DNA of 64,000 nucleotides from Terfezia claveryi (Eukaryota > Ascomycota > Pezizomycetes > Pezizales > Pezizaceae). Both the position numbers and the translations under genes were made by a program. The stretch covers positions 40,576 to 104,575 of the forward strand of contig WHUX01000184.1 of assembly GCA_015179025.1 (NCBI GenBank). Reading direction: 5' to 3'. The notes under the pieces are model-generated. The model made no database searches and had not been told where the DNA came from. It worked only from the letters and a program-made list of their open reading frames with translations. This document shows, in pieces, positions 45,481-56,870 of the stretch (the first letter of the stretch is position 1; each line of letters begins with the position of its first letter).

Positions 45481-46400
45481 GATGGCTTTTATCATGCGTC
45501 TTTTACCTTGTTTAGCATTTGGCACCCCCACACAGTTTTAAAAGGGGCAGGTCTTTCACAGTTTATAGTTAGTTGGCTCCTTGTTTCGTGAGCATACCGA
45601 GTCTTTTTTAGATACCTGTAGCTGCTATACTTAACTTAAAGCACTTGAATGCCATAGAACACATACATATCACTCTTGTTCTTTGTTCCTTGTGAAGTCT
45701 TCTTAACTGGACCTATTTGATTTCACGCTGCCACATAACCCTTCAATACGATTGTGGGAACATCTACGCAAGCGGCAAGGGAAATAACTTCATAGACACC
45801 ACAGCTTAAGCCTGCAATATGAGGAGCTAGTAGTGAGCTGGGTAGGGTAATGACGGTAATATGTTTGAAGAATAGCCGGTAGGAATTGGAATGCGTTTGG
45901 AGTTCATCTCAACAGGGATTCGAGGCAAAGGTAAGGTCGATAAGTGAGAACGAAGATCAGTGGGGTATGAGAAGGACTTTTGAGCTTTCCAACTTCTAGC
46001 CTGATTGGAATATGGCTTCGTTGTTTTTTTTTTGTTTTTTTTTTCGGGTAAGGAATTAAGTCTGGAAGATATTTGTCTATCACACTTCCGTTGTTACCCT
46101 GAATTACCCCAAGAGGTTATTGCGCTATTTATTTTCGTTTTTGGACTTATTGACTACTTTCACATATAGGGGGAGATAATTGTACAGACCCGACATATCC
46201 CCTATTTCATCTCTATAGGCATTTGCTTTACGGATATCTTCTTCAATATATTCTATTACCGTCCTTCCTATATCCGGCCATTGGCCCAATACTTTATTCA
46301 CACCTATGCTAACTCTAAAAAGACAATTCAAGACACCCAAGGTCATCGAAATAATTTCTATGACATGTTAACTGTTGGCCTCTTTCTAGATGAAGGCCAA
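45481..46400. other. No gene recognised
   Basis: AT-rich with T-runs near 46020-46045. A short minus ORF at 46125-46346 has no family signature. Confidence 0.3.
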
Positions 46401-47395
46401 CCTTTTTTTTTTTTTTTTTTTAAATACTCAGTACTCCTATGCAGCCCCGTTAGGGGGCTATGAGGAGCCACACGGAAACCCGGTGGATTCAAGGGGAGGT
46501 AAGTTAATCTGCCAACCCCACGCAAATTAAATACACGGACGGAGAGGAGGCCCCATGCTGTCATTAACGGACTGGCCGAAGACCCGTGGCCTGACTGACC
46601 CTCCTAACTTGAAGAACTGAAAGGAACTAAGGATTGGTGACCGGGAGGAAATAACTGAACTTAAGAAATAGTTTTATGGAATGAGAACTGGACTTATGGA
46701 ATAGTTCATGAAATGAGAAAAAGGGACTCGTAAGAATAGAACATCATCAGAATTAAGTAAGCTCATAGTATAAGAGCTTGAAGAAGGCCTCGGTGGCCTC
46801 AACTCTTCCCCCTCCTTTCTCCACTCTGGCTTGTCGAGCTCTTCCCAGCTACTTCTCTCTCCCAGAAGCAAGTTTCTTATGCGACCGAAGCGTGGGCAGG
46901 CAAAAACGATATGGTCTCCTGTTTCAGAGGGGTGACCACATATGCATTCTGGTGATTCCGCTTTCTTGACCTGGTGAAGCCAGCTCTTCTGTGGACCTCG
47001 GTTGGTGCGTAACCAGGTGTATGCTGATTAGGCGTGTCGGTCCCATTCCGTTCTTCTTATGCCGCAGCCTGCCCTTGTGCGTGTCGTCTTCCGTAGAGCC
47101 TTGGAGGTTGCTCGTATGCCTCCTTCTGCCGCAATCTTCTTCTTGCCTGTCCACGTGCCCAGATGTGAATTGAAATTAGCGTTACGATCTGCTCTTTCAT
47201 TGCCATGAATTCTAATGTGCCCCCTGACCCATAATAGCTTGAGGTCCCTGTGCGGATTGTCAATTAATGCAGCCTTGATTTCTTCTTCTATGTGTGACCG
47301 GGGGGGAGGCCTAGGCTTAGGTTTTGGACTGTCTGGATTGCCGCCTGAGAGTCTGATAGGATGGCGAGCATATCTGAGTCTTCTTTTTTAAAGGC
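46401..47395 (-). pseudogene. Tad-like LINE, 5'-truncated: RNase H, zinc knuckle-like C-terminus, 3' tail
   Basis: On minus: LSDSQAAIQTVQNLSLG (near 47350), RNase H LLWVRGHIRIHGNERAD (near 47200), a C-terminal segment AYTWLRTNRGPQKSWLHQ (near 46990) and a CxC-H-C-like cluster, CICGHPSETGDHIVFACP (near 46930). The 3' UTR follows, ending in a 20-base A-run at 46401-46422. That UTR is the same tail block found alone at 5129, 6241, 31709, 35759 and 42641, so those are truncated copies of this LINE. Few stops in this stretch. No target duplication established. Confidence 0.75.
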
Positions 47396-47519
47396 AAGTA
47401 GCATCACATATAATTGAAAATCCTGCTAGTATTGGCCATGTACAAAAAATGTAAAATCCAACAGTGAGACGTAGTAGCCGACTACTTGTAAGCCCTTTTA
47501 CATCATAATGTCTACATTT

Positions 47520-48620
47520 TGGACATAAATGAAGATGGGGAGACTGAATATTAGAAGCTCAACAAAGCTATATATGGGCTAAAACAAGTAGAGTATAAGT
47601 GGTTTAAGACATTGGAAAAGATCCTGGTGCTTGCAGGACTCCATCAATGTATTGGAAATAAAGGGACATATACAAACTATAATAATTCCTTCATTCTTGG
47701 AACCCATGTCAATGACCTTATAGGAATTACACCAAATTAGACAACACTCAACCAGTTTGAAGAGAAAATTGAGGAAAAAATTAAGCTTGAAAAATGTGAG
47801 ATCCTAGAAAAACTCTTAGGAATAGAGCTTAAATAGAACAATACAAATTCCAAAGTCATAATGACTCAAAAAGCTCTTATAGAGATAATAGCCTCAAAAT
47901 ATCTCCTTCAAGGCAAACCATAATATAAGAATTCCTTACCCATTAATCCAGAGGTATATAGTGACTCCGATAACCAGTTTAAAGATATTAAAAAATATCA
48001 GGCACTTACTGGGGGTCTACTCTATATTGCAAGAATGATAAGACTTGAGATATCTATCTATGTTAACCTTCTAGGACAATGAGCCTCTAAACCTTCTACA
48101 ACAAATTATTGAGCTGCCTTAACTATTCTCCAATATCTTAAGAACACTAAGTATTTGGGACTATTCTTTACAAACCTACGAATTTACATCTTATAATATA
48201 TGCAGATGCATCCTATAGTAGCAAACAAGTGAGATCCCAAATAGGAGTGCTTATAACTCTTGGTAATCAACCAATAAGATAGTATAGTTGCTGTCAGGAT
48301 ACTGTATCCCTATCAATTACCGAAGCAGAATATATTGCTGTATATGAAGGGGCCAAAGATATAGCTTGGGCACAACAACTCCTAAATGAGCTTGGACTAT
48401 CACAAAAACCCACCGTAAAAACTGATAGTGAGAGAACCTTCAACCTAGCTTATACCTCTCGCTGCTTAAGACATACTAGGCATATCGAACATCGATACCA
48501 CTATCTATGCCAACAAGTACAAGCCGAAAAACTAGCTATAACAACTATCCCAGGCAAAGAGAACCCGGCAGATATTCTCACCAAAATCACCCCCATAGCT
48601 ACTATAAAAGAATGGCAAGG
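47520..48620 (+). pseudogene. pol: Ty1/copia RT-RNase H relic
   Basis: Fragments in the plus strand: AIYGLKQVEYKWFKTLEKIL (near 47560), LLGIELK, a GGLLYIARMIRLEISIYVN-like segment (48010) and an RNase H end (SITEAEYIAVYEGAKDIAWA near 48315, then HRYHYLCQQ and ENPADILTK at 48560-48590). Many stops and frame shifts; the 5' half is missing. It is a different copia lineage from the 50.5-56.7 kb element. Confidence 0.7.
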
Positions 48621-48652
48621 CCGGTGGATGAGATTGGCAGAGTAGAGGAGGG

Positions 48653-48985
48653 TGTAAGAGATACTCTTCCAATACATGTGCAAACATGTGTGTACGCCAA
48701 CAGCATGTGTATATAGAGGCATGTAGATAAGAAGGCATATGAAAGTATATAACTTACATGTGTGAATATGAGCAAGACATGTATATATAGACCGCTAGAA
48801 ACCCCTAAAAGGGAGGATAGATCAATCAAGCAATACATCTCTCCTACAGATCAATCCCCAATATCTACGTCCATATCCTAATATCTCATAATCCTTACGC
48901 AAATACCCTTGCATCCCAGCGTTTTCAACCTTGTAATGAACCTTTGAATCCAATATCAGCCGGCGATGATTATCCTATTCCAACA
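48653..48985 (+). repeat. Probable 3' LTR of the copia relic
   Basis: Follows a purine-rich gcagagtagagggg-like stretch. Begins tgtaagagatactcttcc and ends cctattccaaca, with a tatatagacc TATA-like site near 48785. No second copy was seen, so the limits are provisional. Confidence 0.5.
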
Positions 48986-49604
48986 CTAGGTCGAGAAAAG
49001 CTGTTCGTGGAGACCTGTTGAGGAAGGCTTTTCGTAGGTGGTCAAATGTATTACGTCAGAGAGATTGTGGCGTAGTGACGAGGGTACATCTTTGTGCTGA
49101 GGGCGACACTCTCGACATTCCTGCCATGGAATACTTCTCGTTCAATGGAAAAAGAATTCTATCCCCAGCGTAGAAAATTTATTTATAGGACGTGGTAGCA
49201 CGCTGAATTGGCGGTCAGAAAAAGACACTCTGCAGTTCTCCCCATAAACCCACTGCTTTTAATAGACCACCTCCCGTGGGTCCCAGTTGATTCGATTGGT
49301 CCCGCAGACCTGAGCAAGTTCTTCCCATTCCCTTCAAATACATCTTGATCAGCATCTGTCCCATCCTCTTCCGTGACTTCTAACTTTCATATCTAGCTCA
49401 CCATCTTCTTCAGCATCTCCTCTGCATCAAGTAGAGATTTTATATCCACTTTGCCTTCCCCCCCCCGAGATGAATAGCATCGAGCATATTATTTCATGTC
49501 TTCGTTTTACCATTTCACTTGTAGCAACATCGAGAACATATCCTACCAGTCAACAACGATCATCAGCAGTAAAAAAAAACATTAGACTCGCGCTCAGTTC
49601 CAAA
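48986..49604. other. No gene recognised
   Basis: No ORF of note; a C-run at 49460-49467. Confidence 0.3.
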
Positions 49605-49828
49605 ACAAAAAAGGGTTCCCACCGCCCTGCCTAAGTCAGGTGGAGGTAGTCCCTTGCCAGTTGCCACCCGTTTTTGGGTAGCGTGGTTAAATCCCCACGT
49701 CTAAGGTGGGAATCGAACCCTGGACTGTTGTCGAACCGCACCCCCCATGTGAAAGGAACCCGGAAACCGAGACCGTTGCGCCATGGGGGGTTTGGTGATT
49801 GGGAGTGAGAGGGAGGGGATTATGAAGG
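49605..49828 (-). mobile_element. tRNA-like SINE, reverse copy
   Basis: Reverse complement of 43975-44190 over its whole length. The B-box lies at 49708-49720 and the A-box at 49773-49783. It ends in a T-run on minus after gtgggaaccc, with no LINE-type tail. Confidence 0.65.
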
Positions 49829-49854
49829 CGATTAGCTTTAGGTGTTATCTTAAG

Positions 49855-50503
49855 CTACAACTGGCAGGCCACGCAACAGCAGCATTCTAGGCAGAGGACC
49901 GCCACGACAACCCGTCAAGCACCATGGCAGATACCAAAAGACAAGCAATCACCCTGGCTCTATGAGAACATAAGAACAACGAGATGCAAACCCTGATTCC
50001 AGACCCCGAAGCAGCTATCCAAACGACGCTACAGGACATCCCTCTCCCTCGGCTATGGAGGCCGAGTTACTGAAATAAATAGAACACCGACAACAATACA
50101 CCACAATCTCATGGGTCCGCGAACATATAGGAATTCCAGGCAACTAACGCGCAGACAGGAAAGCAGCCTTGGAATCGGCTCTGGGACAGATGGCAGGTAA
50201 GCAACGAACAGCTACCGAAGGAGGTATCCGAGCTTGGTCGTAACGATATAGGAAGGAGGCTCGTGAAGATCCAGGGTTCGGCATTAGGATAGTTGTATGG
50301 AACAGACAGGATCCCTCCGCGTGCACCTGGCTTCACCACATTAAGAAGTCCACGTCCAGCACTTGCGACTACTGTCAATACCCTGAGAGGATGACGCCCA
50401 CATCGTGTTCAAGTGTCCAGAATATGTACCACTCAGAACACACTTGAGGGCAGCTAGCAATTCTTATTTATACAGACGCGTGGTAATCAGGGGAGGCAAC
50501 GAG
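49855..50503 (+). pseudogene. Tad-like LINE fragment, 5' side of the copia insertion
   Basis: RNase H segment ISWVREHIGIPGN then RADRKAALESALGQ (50107-50180), C-terminal AWS...RYRKEAREDPGFG (near 50235), ACTWLHHIKKS (50325) and a CDYCQYPE cysteine pair (50360). Stops interrupt it. It continues after the copia element at 56676-56870. Confidence 0.65.
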
Positions 50504-51032
50504 TTTAAGAGATAAAGGAGGGAAGTGCAGCAGTGAGATCCAAATGTCCACTGAAGGATAATACGAATGAGCGAAGTGAGATTGTCACGTAGAGATATGA
50601 AGAAGTGAGAGCTGTATTGCAGCGAAGAGATGCGTTGTTCTGTTATTCTTCTCCTCTATCCAACAGGAAATGAACGAGATATATATACATGAATGAACGT
50701 ACATAAGAAAGTGAAGAAGAAGAAGGACATATGAGTAGCACGCAATGCCTGTGAAGGCCGAAGCACGTAATGCCTGTGAAGGCCGATGCTTGCCATATGA
50801 TCTGCAGGCCAGAGCACGCAATGCCTGTGAAGGCCGAAGCACGCAATGCCTGAGAAGGCCGTTGCTTGCCATAAGATCTGCAGGCCAGAGCACGCAATGC
50901 CTGTGAAGGCCGAAGCACGCAATGCCTGAGAAGGCCGTTGCTTGCCATAAGATCTGCAGGCCGAAGGTCGCTGCGTGTGGAATAGCAAGGCATGGGCGGA
51001 ATGAATGAATGTACGGCATTCAATCACTAACA
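50504..51032 (-). repeat. 3' LTR of the copia element
   Basis: On minus it starts tgttagtgattgaatgccgt and ends ctttatctcttaaa. It contains about 26-bp direct repeats of the type gcctgtgaaggccgaagcac with one set more than the 5' LTR. A purine-rich gaggagggg lies just upstream on minus (51033-51041), the likely polypurine tract. Confidence 0.9.
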
Positions 51033-52849
51033 CCCCTCCTCAGCTCATACTTGCTAGACTCAAGCCCCTCCTATCTTCCTAAATGTACGCAATCAAGTCA
51101 ACCTCATTAAAAAACCTATAAAAAACCATGGATATGGAAAAAAAAAAGATGTATAGGGAAAAGAGTGTTGAATTTGATTGTTTTTATGACTTGCCTAGGA
51201 CGAGATCTCTTAGCAGAGAGAGTCGTGGCTGGGGAAATGGTTTAGTGCATAAGTCAGCTAAATTATCATGGCTAGGAACGTATAGGACCGTGAGTTTCCC
51301 GGACTCAACAAGGTCTCGCACATGATGATAAGCCACTTCGATGTGTTTGCTCTTATCACTGATTCGAGGATTAGATGTCAGATCAATAGAGCCATCGTTA
51401 TCAGCGCTTAGAGCAGCTGGGGCAGTAATTCTGAGCTCATTCAGAGCGAACTGTAGCCACACATGGTGCTTGGCGGTTGTTGAGAGAGCAATGTATTCGG
51501 CTTCGACTGTGGAAGTAGCGACACAGCGCTGTTTAATAGCCCGCCAGCAAATGGTGTTAGTTGCTATCTGGAAGATGTAGCCCGTGGTAGATTTTCGGTC
51601 GGATCGATCACCTGCATAATCTGCATCTGAGAAGCCAGCTAAATGAATAGGGTTTGGGGTATATGAAAGCTTAAGGTTGCGAGTGCCTTTGAGGTATCGC
51701 AAGACTTGCTTGAGTGCCCCTATATGAGCTGTTGTCGGTTTCGAAGAGAATTGAGAGAGTGCCGAGACCATATATGCTAAATCAGGTCATGTGCCAATCA
51801 CAAGGTACATTAGAGAGCCTATAATTTGCTGGTATAGGGAGACATCAGCAAGATCATTGTCTCCTTCATCAGCCTTTACCAGCTTGTAGTGAGGATTGAG
51901 AGGAAGAACAACCGGGTTGCAAGAGTCCATCCCAAATTTTGCCAGTAATTGGTCTATATATGTGTGTTGGGACAAGGTCACCGAATCTTGATGTTGCCAT
52001 TCTATTTGAATCCCAAGCAACCAGTTTAGAGGGCCCATATCGCTGAGATCAAATTCTCTCTTTAGCGATTCCTTTAGCTCCTGTCTAAGTGGACTGGATC
52101 CAAATATAGTAATATCATCAACATAGATTGTGATAATGATATTATGACCGGTATGTACTAAGACGCAAGGGTCAAAGTTGGTTGCTTTGTAGCCCAGCGG
52201 TATGAGGAAGCCAGTCAGCCTAGCATACCACTGCCTTGGACTTTGTTTTAGTCCATATATAGATCGTTTTAATAGAGCGCATGAGTCCAGCTGATCTTCG
52301 AAGAAACCTGGAGGAAGTCGCATATAGACTTCTTCATTGAGATAGCCATATAGAAATGCGCCCTTGATATCGAGCTGATCTGGGGTTGGCCAGTTTGAGC
52401 AAATTGATAGAGCAATGAGCAAGCGGAGTGAGTCATATCTGACAACTGGGGTGAAAACCTCATCAAAATCCGTACCGGGTTGCTGAGAATACCCTTGTGC
52501 CACTAATCTTGCTTTATACCGGCTGATATTGCCAGCAGCATCCCGTTTAATCTTATAGACCCATTTGGAACCGACAATATTACGGTTTGAGGGTGTAGGC
52601 ACAACGTCCCAGACATTTTGGTCGGCTAAAGCTTGTAGCTCTGCTTGCATTGCCGCATACCATTTGCAGGAATCAGGCCCTTTAGAAGCTTGTAGGTATG
52701 TTCTGGGTTCGTTGGTTATGTTGGCTGCTAGCAAGGCTAGCTCGTATGGGATTGCCTTGGGTAGCTGGGTGGGATTGCTAGATTGAGCTTCAGCAAGAAT
52801 AGCTATTTTTGCCTTTTTCCTTGGTCTGAGATCATACCTCGACGCTGGA

Positions 52850-53150
52850 AAGCTTGCTTGATTGCTTGCGCTTGCTGGTAAGCTTGCTTGTGTGCTTGCG
52901 CTTGCTGGTAAGCTTACGCTTGCTGGTAAGCTTGCTTGTGTGCTTGCGCTTGCTGGTAAGCTCGCTGGTAAGCTTGCTTGATTGCTCGCTGGTAAGCTTG
53001 CTTGATTGCTCGCTGGTAAGCTCGCTGGTAAGCTTGCTTGATTGCTCGCTGCTGGTAAGCTTGCTTGATTGCTCGCTGGTAAGCTTGCTTGATTGCTCGC
53101 TGGTAAGCTCGCTGGTAAGCTTGCTTGATTGCTTGCTGGTAAGCTTGTGC
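52850..53150 (-). repeat. In-frame ASLP/ASNQ coding tandem repeat in copia pol
   Basis: 12- and 24-bp units (ggtaagcttgcttgattgct type) encode repeated ASLPASNQ between integrase and RT. All copies keep frame. Confidence 0.9.
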
Positions 53151-54029
53151 TCATTGGAGAGAATGAGCAAAGAGCTGCTCTTATTGTCTTAATATGCTTA
53201 TTTTTAAGCTGTATCCTATATATAGAAGTACTGTCCGTATAACCAACAAATATCGCACTTTCTGCCCGTGGGAGAAGCTTGCTGCCACTTGGTCTATTTT
53301 CCTCGTAGATGTGAGCAAAGCAATGCTGTCCAAAAGGGTGTAAATGACTAATTGATGGTTTTGCCTTATACAGGGCTTCATAGGGTGTTATCCCTTGGAG
53401 ATGTGAATGTAAAAGGCGATTCTTCAAATAAACAGCGGTTGAGCATGCTTCCGCCCACAACCTCTTATCTGAGATATTGGTGAGCATGCCTCTGACCATT
53501 GTCTGTATTGTACGGTTAAAGCGTTCCGCAACACCATTCGATTCATGAGAATAAGGTGGTGTCCTTATATGGCGTATGCCTTGTTGTTTGAAGTAAGTAT
53601 CAACCTTGATATATTCTCCACCGTTATCAGTTAAAACAGCCAGAATAGTGGTATTGTACTGCCTTTGGATAAAGGTGATAAAATCAATAATTACTTGGTT
53701 TGCATTGGATTTGGCTATTAGATAGTGCATCCATGCCATGCGGGTAAAATCGTCTATAAACGTGATGTAATAGAGAGAGTTACCATAAGATGCGATAGGC
53801 TGCTTGCCACTTAGATCGCTATGTATGAGTTCAAATGCCCTAGTAGAGCGAGCATAAGCAAGAGCGAATGGGGTATTATTAGTTGATTTTGACATAATAC
53901 ACGCATTGCAAGCGAAGTTGGCGGGTGCCTTAGGTAAGAGCTCGCCGTCAGCATATGCAGCTGGGTATATATTGGCTGCATGCCCAAATGCATTATGCCA
54001 ATGAATATATGAAGAAGAGCTCATAAGGT

Positions 54030-54480
54030 CGGTATGAGCATTAGAGCTGCTCACAGAGCTTATATGAGGTTGCGAAGTAAGCGAAGAGCTCATAAGGCCG
54101 ATATGAGCATTAGAGCTCATAGGGCTTATATGAGGTTGCGAAGTAAGCGAAGAGCTCATAAGGCCGGTATGAGCATTAGAGCTCATAGGGCTTATATGAG
54201 GTTGCGAAGTAAGCGAAGACCTTATAGGGCTTATATAAGATTGCGAAGTAAGCGAAGAGCTCATAAGGCCGGTATGAGCATTAGAGCTCATAGGGCTTAT
54301 ATGTGATTGCGAAGTAAGCGAAGAGCTCATAAGGCTGGTATGAGCATTAGAGCTCATAGGGCTTATATGAGGTTGCGAAGTAAGCGAAGAGCTTATAGGG
54401 CTTATATGAGATTGCGAAGTAAGTGAAGAGCTCATAAGGCCGGTATGAGCATTAGAGCTCATAGGGCTTATATGAGGTTG
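54030..54480 (-). repeat. In-frame 66-bp coding tandem repeat in copia pol
   Basis: About six to seven units of 22 codons (HISPMSSNAHTGLMSSSLTS), some lacking a part, between protease and the pre-integrase region. All copies keep frame. Confidence 0.9.
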
Positions 54481-56166
54481 CGAATTCGCAGTTTCTCGCA
54501 ACCAGGGAAGCTTGTCCCTAATGTCTGCAACTAAGATCGGAGTCTGAAGATCACTTTTATTGAATATATGAATAACATTATCCCTAGCGACCATAACAAC
54601 CTTAAACTTAACGACATCCCAGGCAAACAGACTATGACTTAGAGTAGGCACATATAACACATCTTTTAAGAACAGACGGTTGATTGTGTTGTTGGGTAGA
54701 GAGGCATGTATTATCACAGTGCCTTTCTCCTCCACAGGAAGGAGGTTGTTACCCCCAACCTTCACAACTCTGTGATGCGGGTAGATGTGGTAGAAATGAC
54801 CTATATCAGATGTCATGTGAGCTGTTGCACATGTATCTAGTTTCCAGGTGTATATTGTACTAACCTGTGGGTTGGTCTGAATAGATTCAGAGACAAAACC
54901 GGAGGGATCGAGTTGTTGGGAGACAAGCGCTTGAGAAACTTGGGCTTCAGAAATGGAGGCTTGCGCAACTTGGGCAACAGCAGCTTGGGGCTGCGCTATT
55001 TGTTTCTTGCTAGCTTGATCATGTTTTAGCTTCCGGCAATCTTGCCAGACATGACCTTTGAATCGATGTCCGTGTCGTTTGCAGTAGGTACAAGACCGAG
55101 TGCCTAGATCTGCAGAGGCTTGCGAAGCTTGTGAAGCTTGCTGGGATTGAGATTTTGTGGCTTGTTGCTGGGATTGTGCAAATTTCTTCCTTCTAGCCTT
55201 ATTCGGGTGACCATTGGCTAGTAGCACTGTGTTGGTCTGGTTTCCGCCATTGTAGCTAGAGAGTTGATTATTGATCGCTAGACCTACTAGCCTCTCCTTC
55301 AAATCATCATACGAGAGATTTTCCTTAGTAGTCAGGTTATCTACCACATTGGGGTAGTGAGTGACTAAGGAAGCGAGGAGGTATTTGCGCTTAGCTTCTT
55401 CAAGTTCTAGCAAAGTCCTATACACAGCCTTGAAGCTGCCAGGACGAGCATTCGAGGTCAATTGGTGCAACCGCATCCATCGAATCTCGAAAGTGTCAAT
55501 GAACTGAGAAATTGATTGCGAGATATCAAGTGTGGAAGCAAGCGAATTAAAGGCATGAATCTCATGTACAAAGGACAGCGGGGTATCTTTGTAGTATGTT
55601 TTGCGGAGATAATGCTAGATCTTATTTGCAGACTTATGCCTACCAATCTGCAGCATGATTTTCTGCGAAACAACTTGAATAAGGAGTAGAAGAGATTCTG
55701 TCTCTATATGCTTATGATGTGTTATTTCTGCAGCTGTTGCTGTGAGCGGAGGAATATAGCCGTTGACAACTACTTGTGTAGCTTCTAGAGCGTCAAAGAT
55801 CATCAGCATCTGTTGTGACCAAAGATCATAGTTCTTTGCGCCTTCAAGAATTGCTAGCTTTTCTAGCTTAATACTAGACCTGAAGTCCCGATGGACAGGA
55901 ATAGGTACTGCCGCTTGCGGTGCTTGTGCAGCAAGCGCTAAAGCCGGTTGAACTTGGGGTGGTGTAGCTTCAGGAGCTAGAGGTTGTGGTTGTGGAATAG
56001 CTAGAGGTTGTGGTTGCGAGAGTACAACGGTTTCGAGGATTTCTTCTTCGCTATCAGGCAGATTTTGTTGAACTCTCGAACGGGTTCGTGGTTGCCTTGA
56101 TGGTCCTGCTTCGGAAGACATGTTGTGCTTGTTCGTAGAGAGTCAAAGCGTAGAGGGCTCAGAACC

Positions 56167-56670
56167 TTTAAGAGATAAAGGAGGGAAGTGCAGCAGTGAG
56201 ATCCAAATGTCCACTAAAGGATAATACGAATGAGCGAAGTGAGATTGTCACGTAGAGATATGAAGAAGTGAGAGCTGTATTGCAGCGAAGAGATGCATTG
56301 TTCTGTTATTCTTCTCCTCTATCCAACAGGAAATGAACGAGATATATATACATGAATGAACGTACATAAGAAAGTGAAGAAGAAGAAGGACATATGAGTA
56401 GCACGCAATGCCTGTGAAGGCCGAAGCACGTAATGCCTGTGAAGGCCGATGCTTGCCATATGATCTGCAGGCCAGAGCACGCAATGCCTGAGAAGGCCGT
56501 TGCTTGCCATAAGATCTGCAGGCCAGAGCACGCAATGCCTGTGAAGGCCGAAGCACACAATGCCTGAGAAGGCCGTTGCTTGCCATAAGATCTGCAGGCC
56601 GAAGGTCGCTGCGTGTGGAATAGCAAGGCATGGGCAGAATGAATGAATGTACGGCATTCAATCACTAACA
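56167..56670 (-). repeat. 5' LTR of the copia element
   Basis: 504 bp, almost identical to 50504-51032 apart from one missing repeat set. TATA-like tatatatat on minus near 56342-56350. Gag starts 46 bp downstream. Confidence 0.9.
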
Positions 56671-56675
56671 ACGAG

Positions 56676-56870
56676 CCACCTTATTGAATTTTTCATAAAA
56701 AAGTTATACTTGCATTAAGATTTCATATCCATCCCAGATCCTGTTCATTCGTTCGATACAAATTCTAGAGCTCTCTATTGTCCTAAATCCATTCAGCTTC
56801 AGGGTCGCTCATCATGCCCCCTCCCTTACTGGGGCCACAAATGAGTAATGAATTTTTCAAATAAAATAAA
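56676..56870 (+). mobile_element. LINE 3' UTR and tail, 3' side of the copia insertion
   Basis: Sequence from 56810 (gctcatcatgccccctccct through aatgagtaat) is a diverged form of the shared LINE tail and ends in aaataaaataaaa. With 49855-50503 it forms one LINE copy split by copia. Confidence 0.55.

Larger units (their letters stand above)
51184..56121 (-). pseudogene. gag-pol: copia gag-pol polyprotein, 1645 codons, two nonsense codons
   Basis: ATG 56121; one frame to 51184. Stops are TAG at codon 169 (55615-55617, Trp or Gln expected) and TGA at codon 1445 (51787-51789, Arg CGA expected in the motif GT-PDLAY). The gag domain is N-terminal. A CCHC-like finger (CTYCKRHGHRFKGHVWQDC) is near residue 342. 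Protease DTCATAHMT is near 429, with Cys where Gly is usual. Then come a 22-residue repeat tract (about 548-697), a pre-integrase zinc region (HNAFGHAANIY...CNACIMSK), the integrase core (HSDLSG, TDNGGEY, HESNGVAERFNR), an ASLP repeat tract (about 991-1089), RT with YVDDI near 1333 and RNase H (DADYAGDRSDRKSTTGY, EAEYIALS). The family converts RNA to DNA and integrates it. Both stops are single transitions, so decay is very recent. Confidence 0.9.
50504..56670 (-). mobile_element. Ty1/copia retrotransposon, nearly intact, inserted in a LINE
   Basis: LTRs at 50504-51032 (3') and 56167-56670 (5'), with a 5-bp duplication acgag at 50499-50503 and 56671-56675. One gag-pol frame fills the interior, interrupted by only two nonsense codons. 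LTR lengths differ (529 and 504 bp) through one extra internal repeat set. It is relatively young compared with its surroundings. Confidence 0.95.

Noticed and set aside
52854..53192. Plus-strand ORF of repeated LVSLLDCL
   Set aside because: It is the antisense shadow of the ASLP coding repeat of copia pol.
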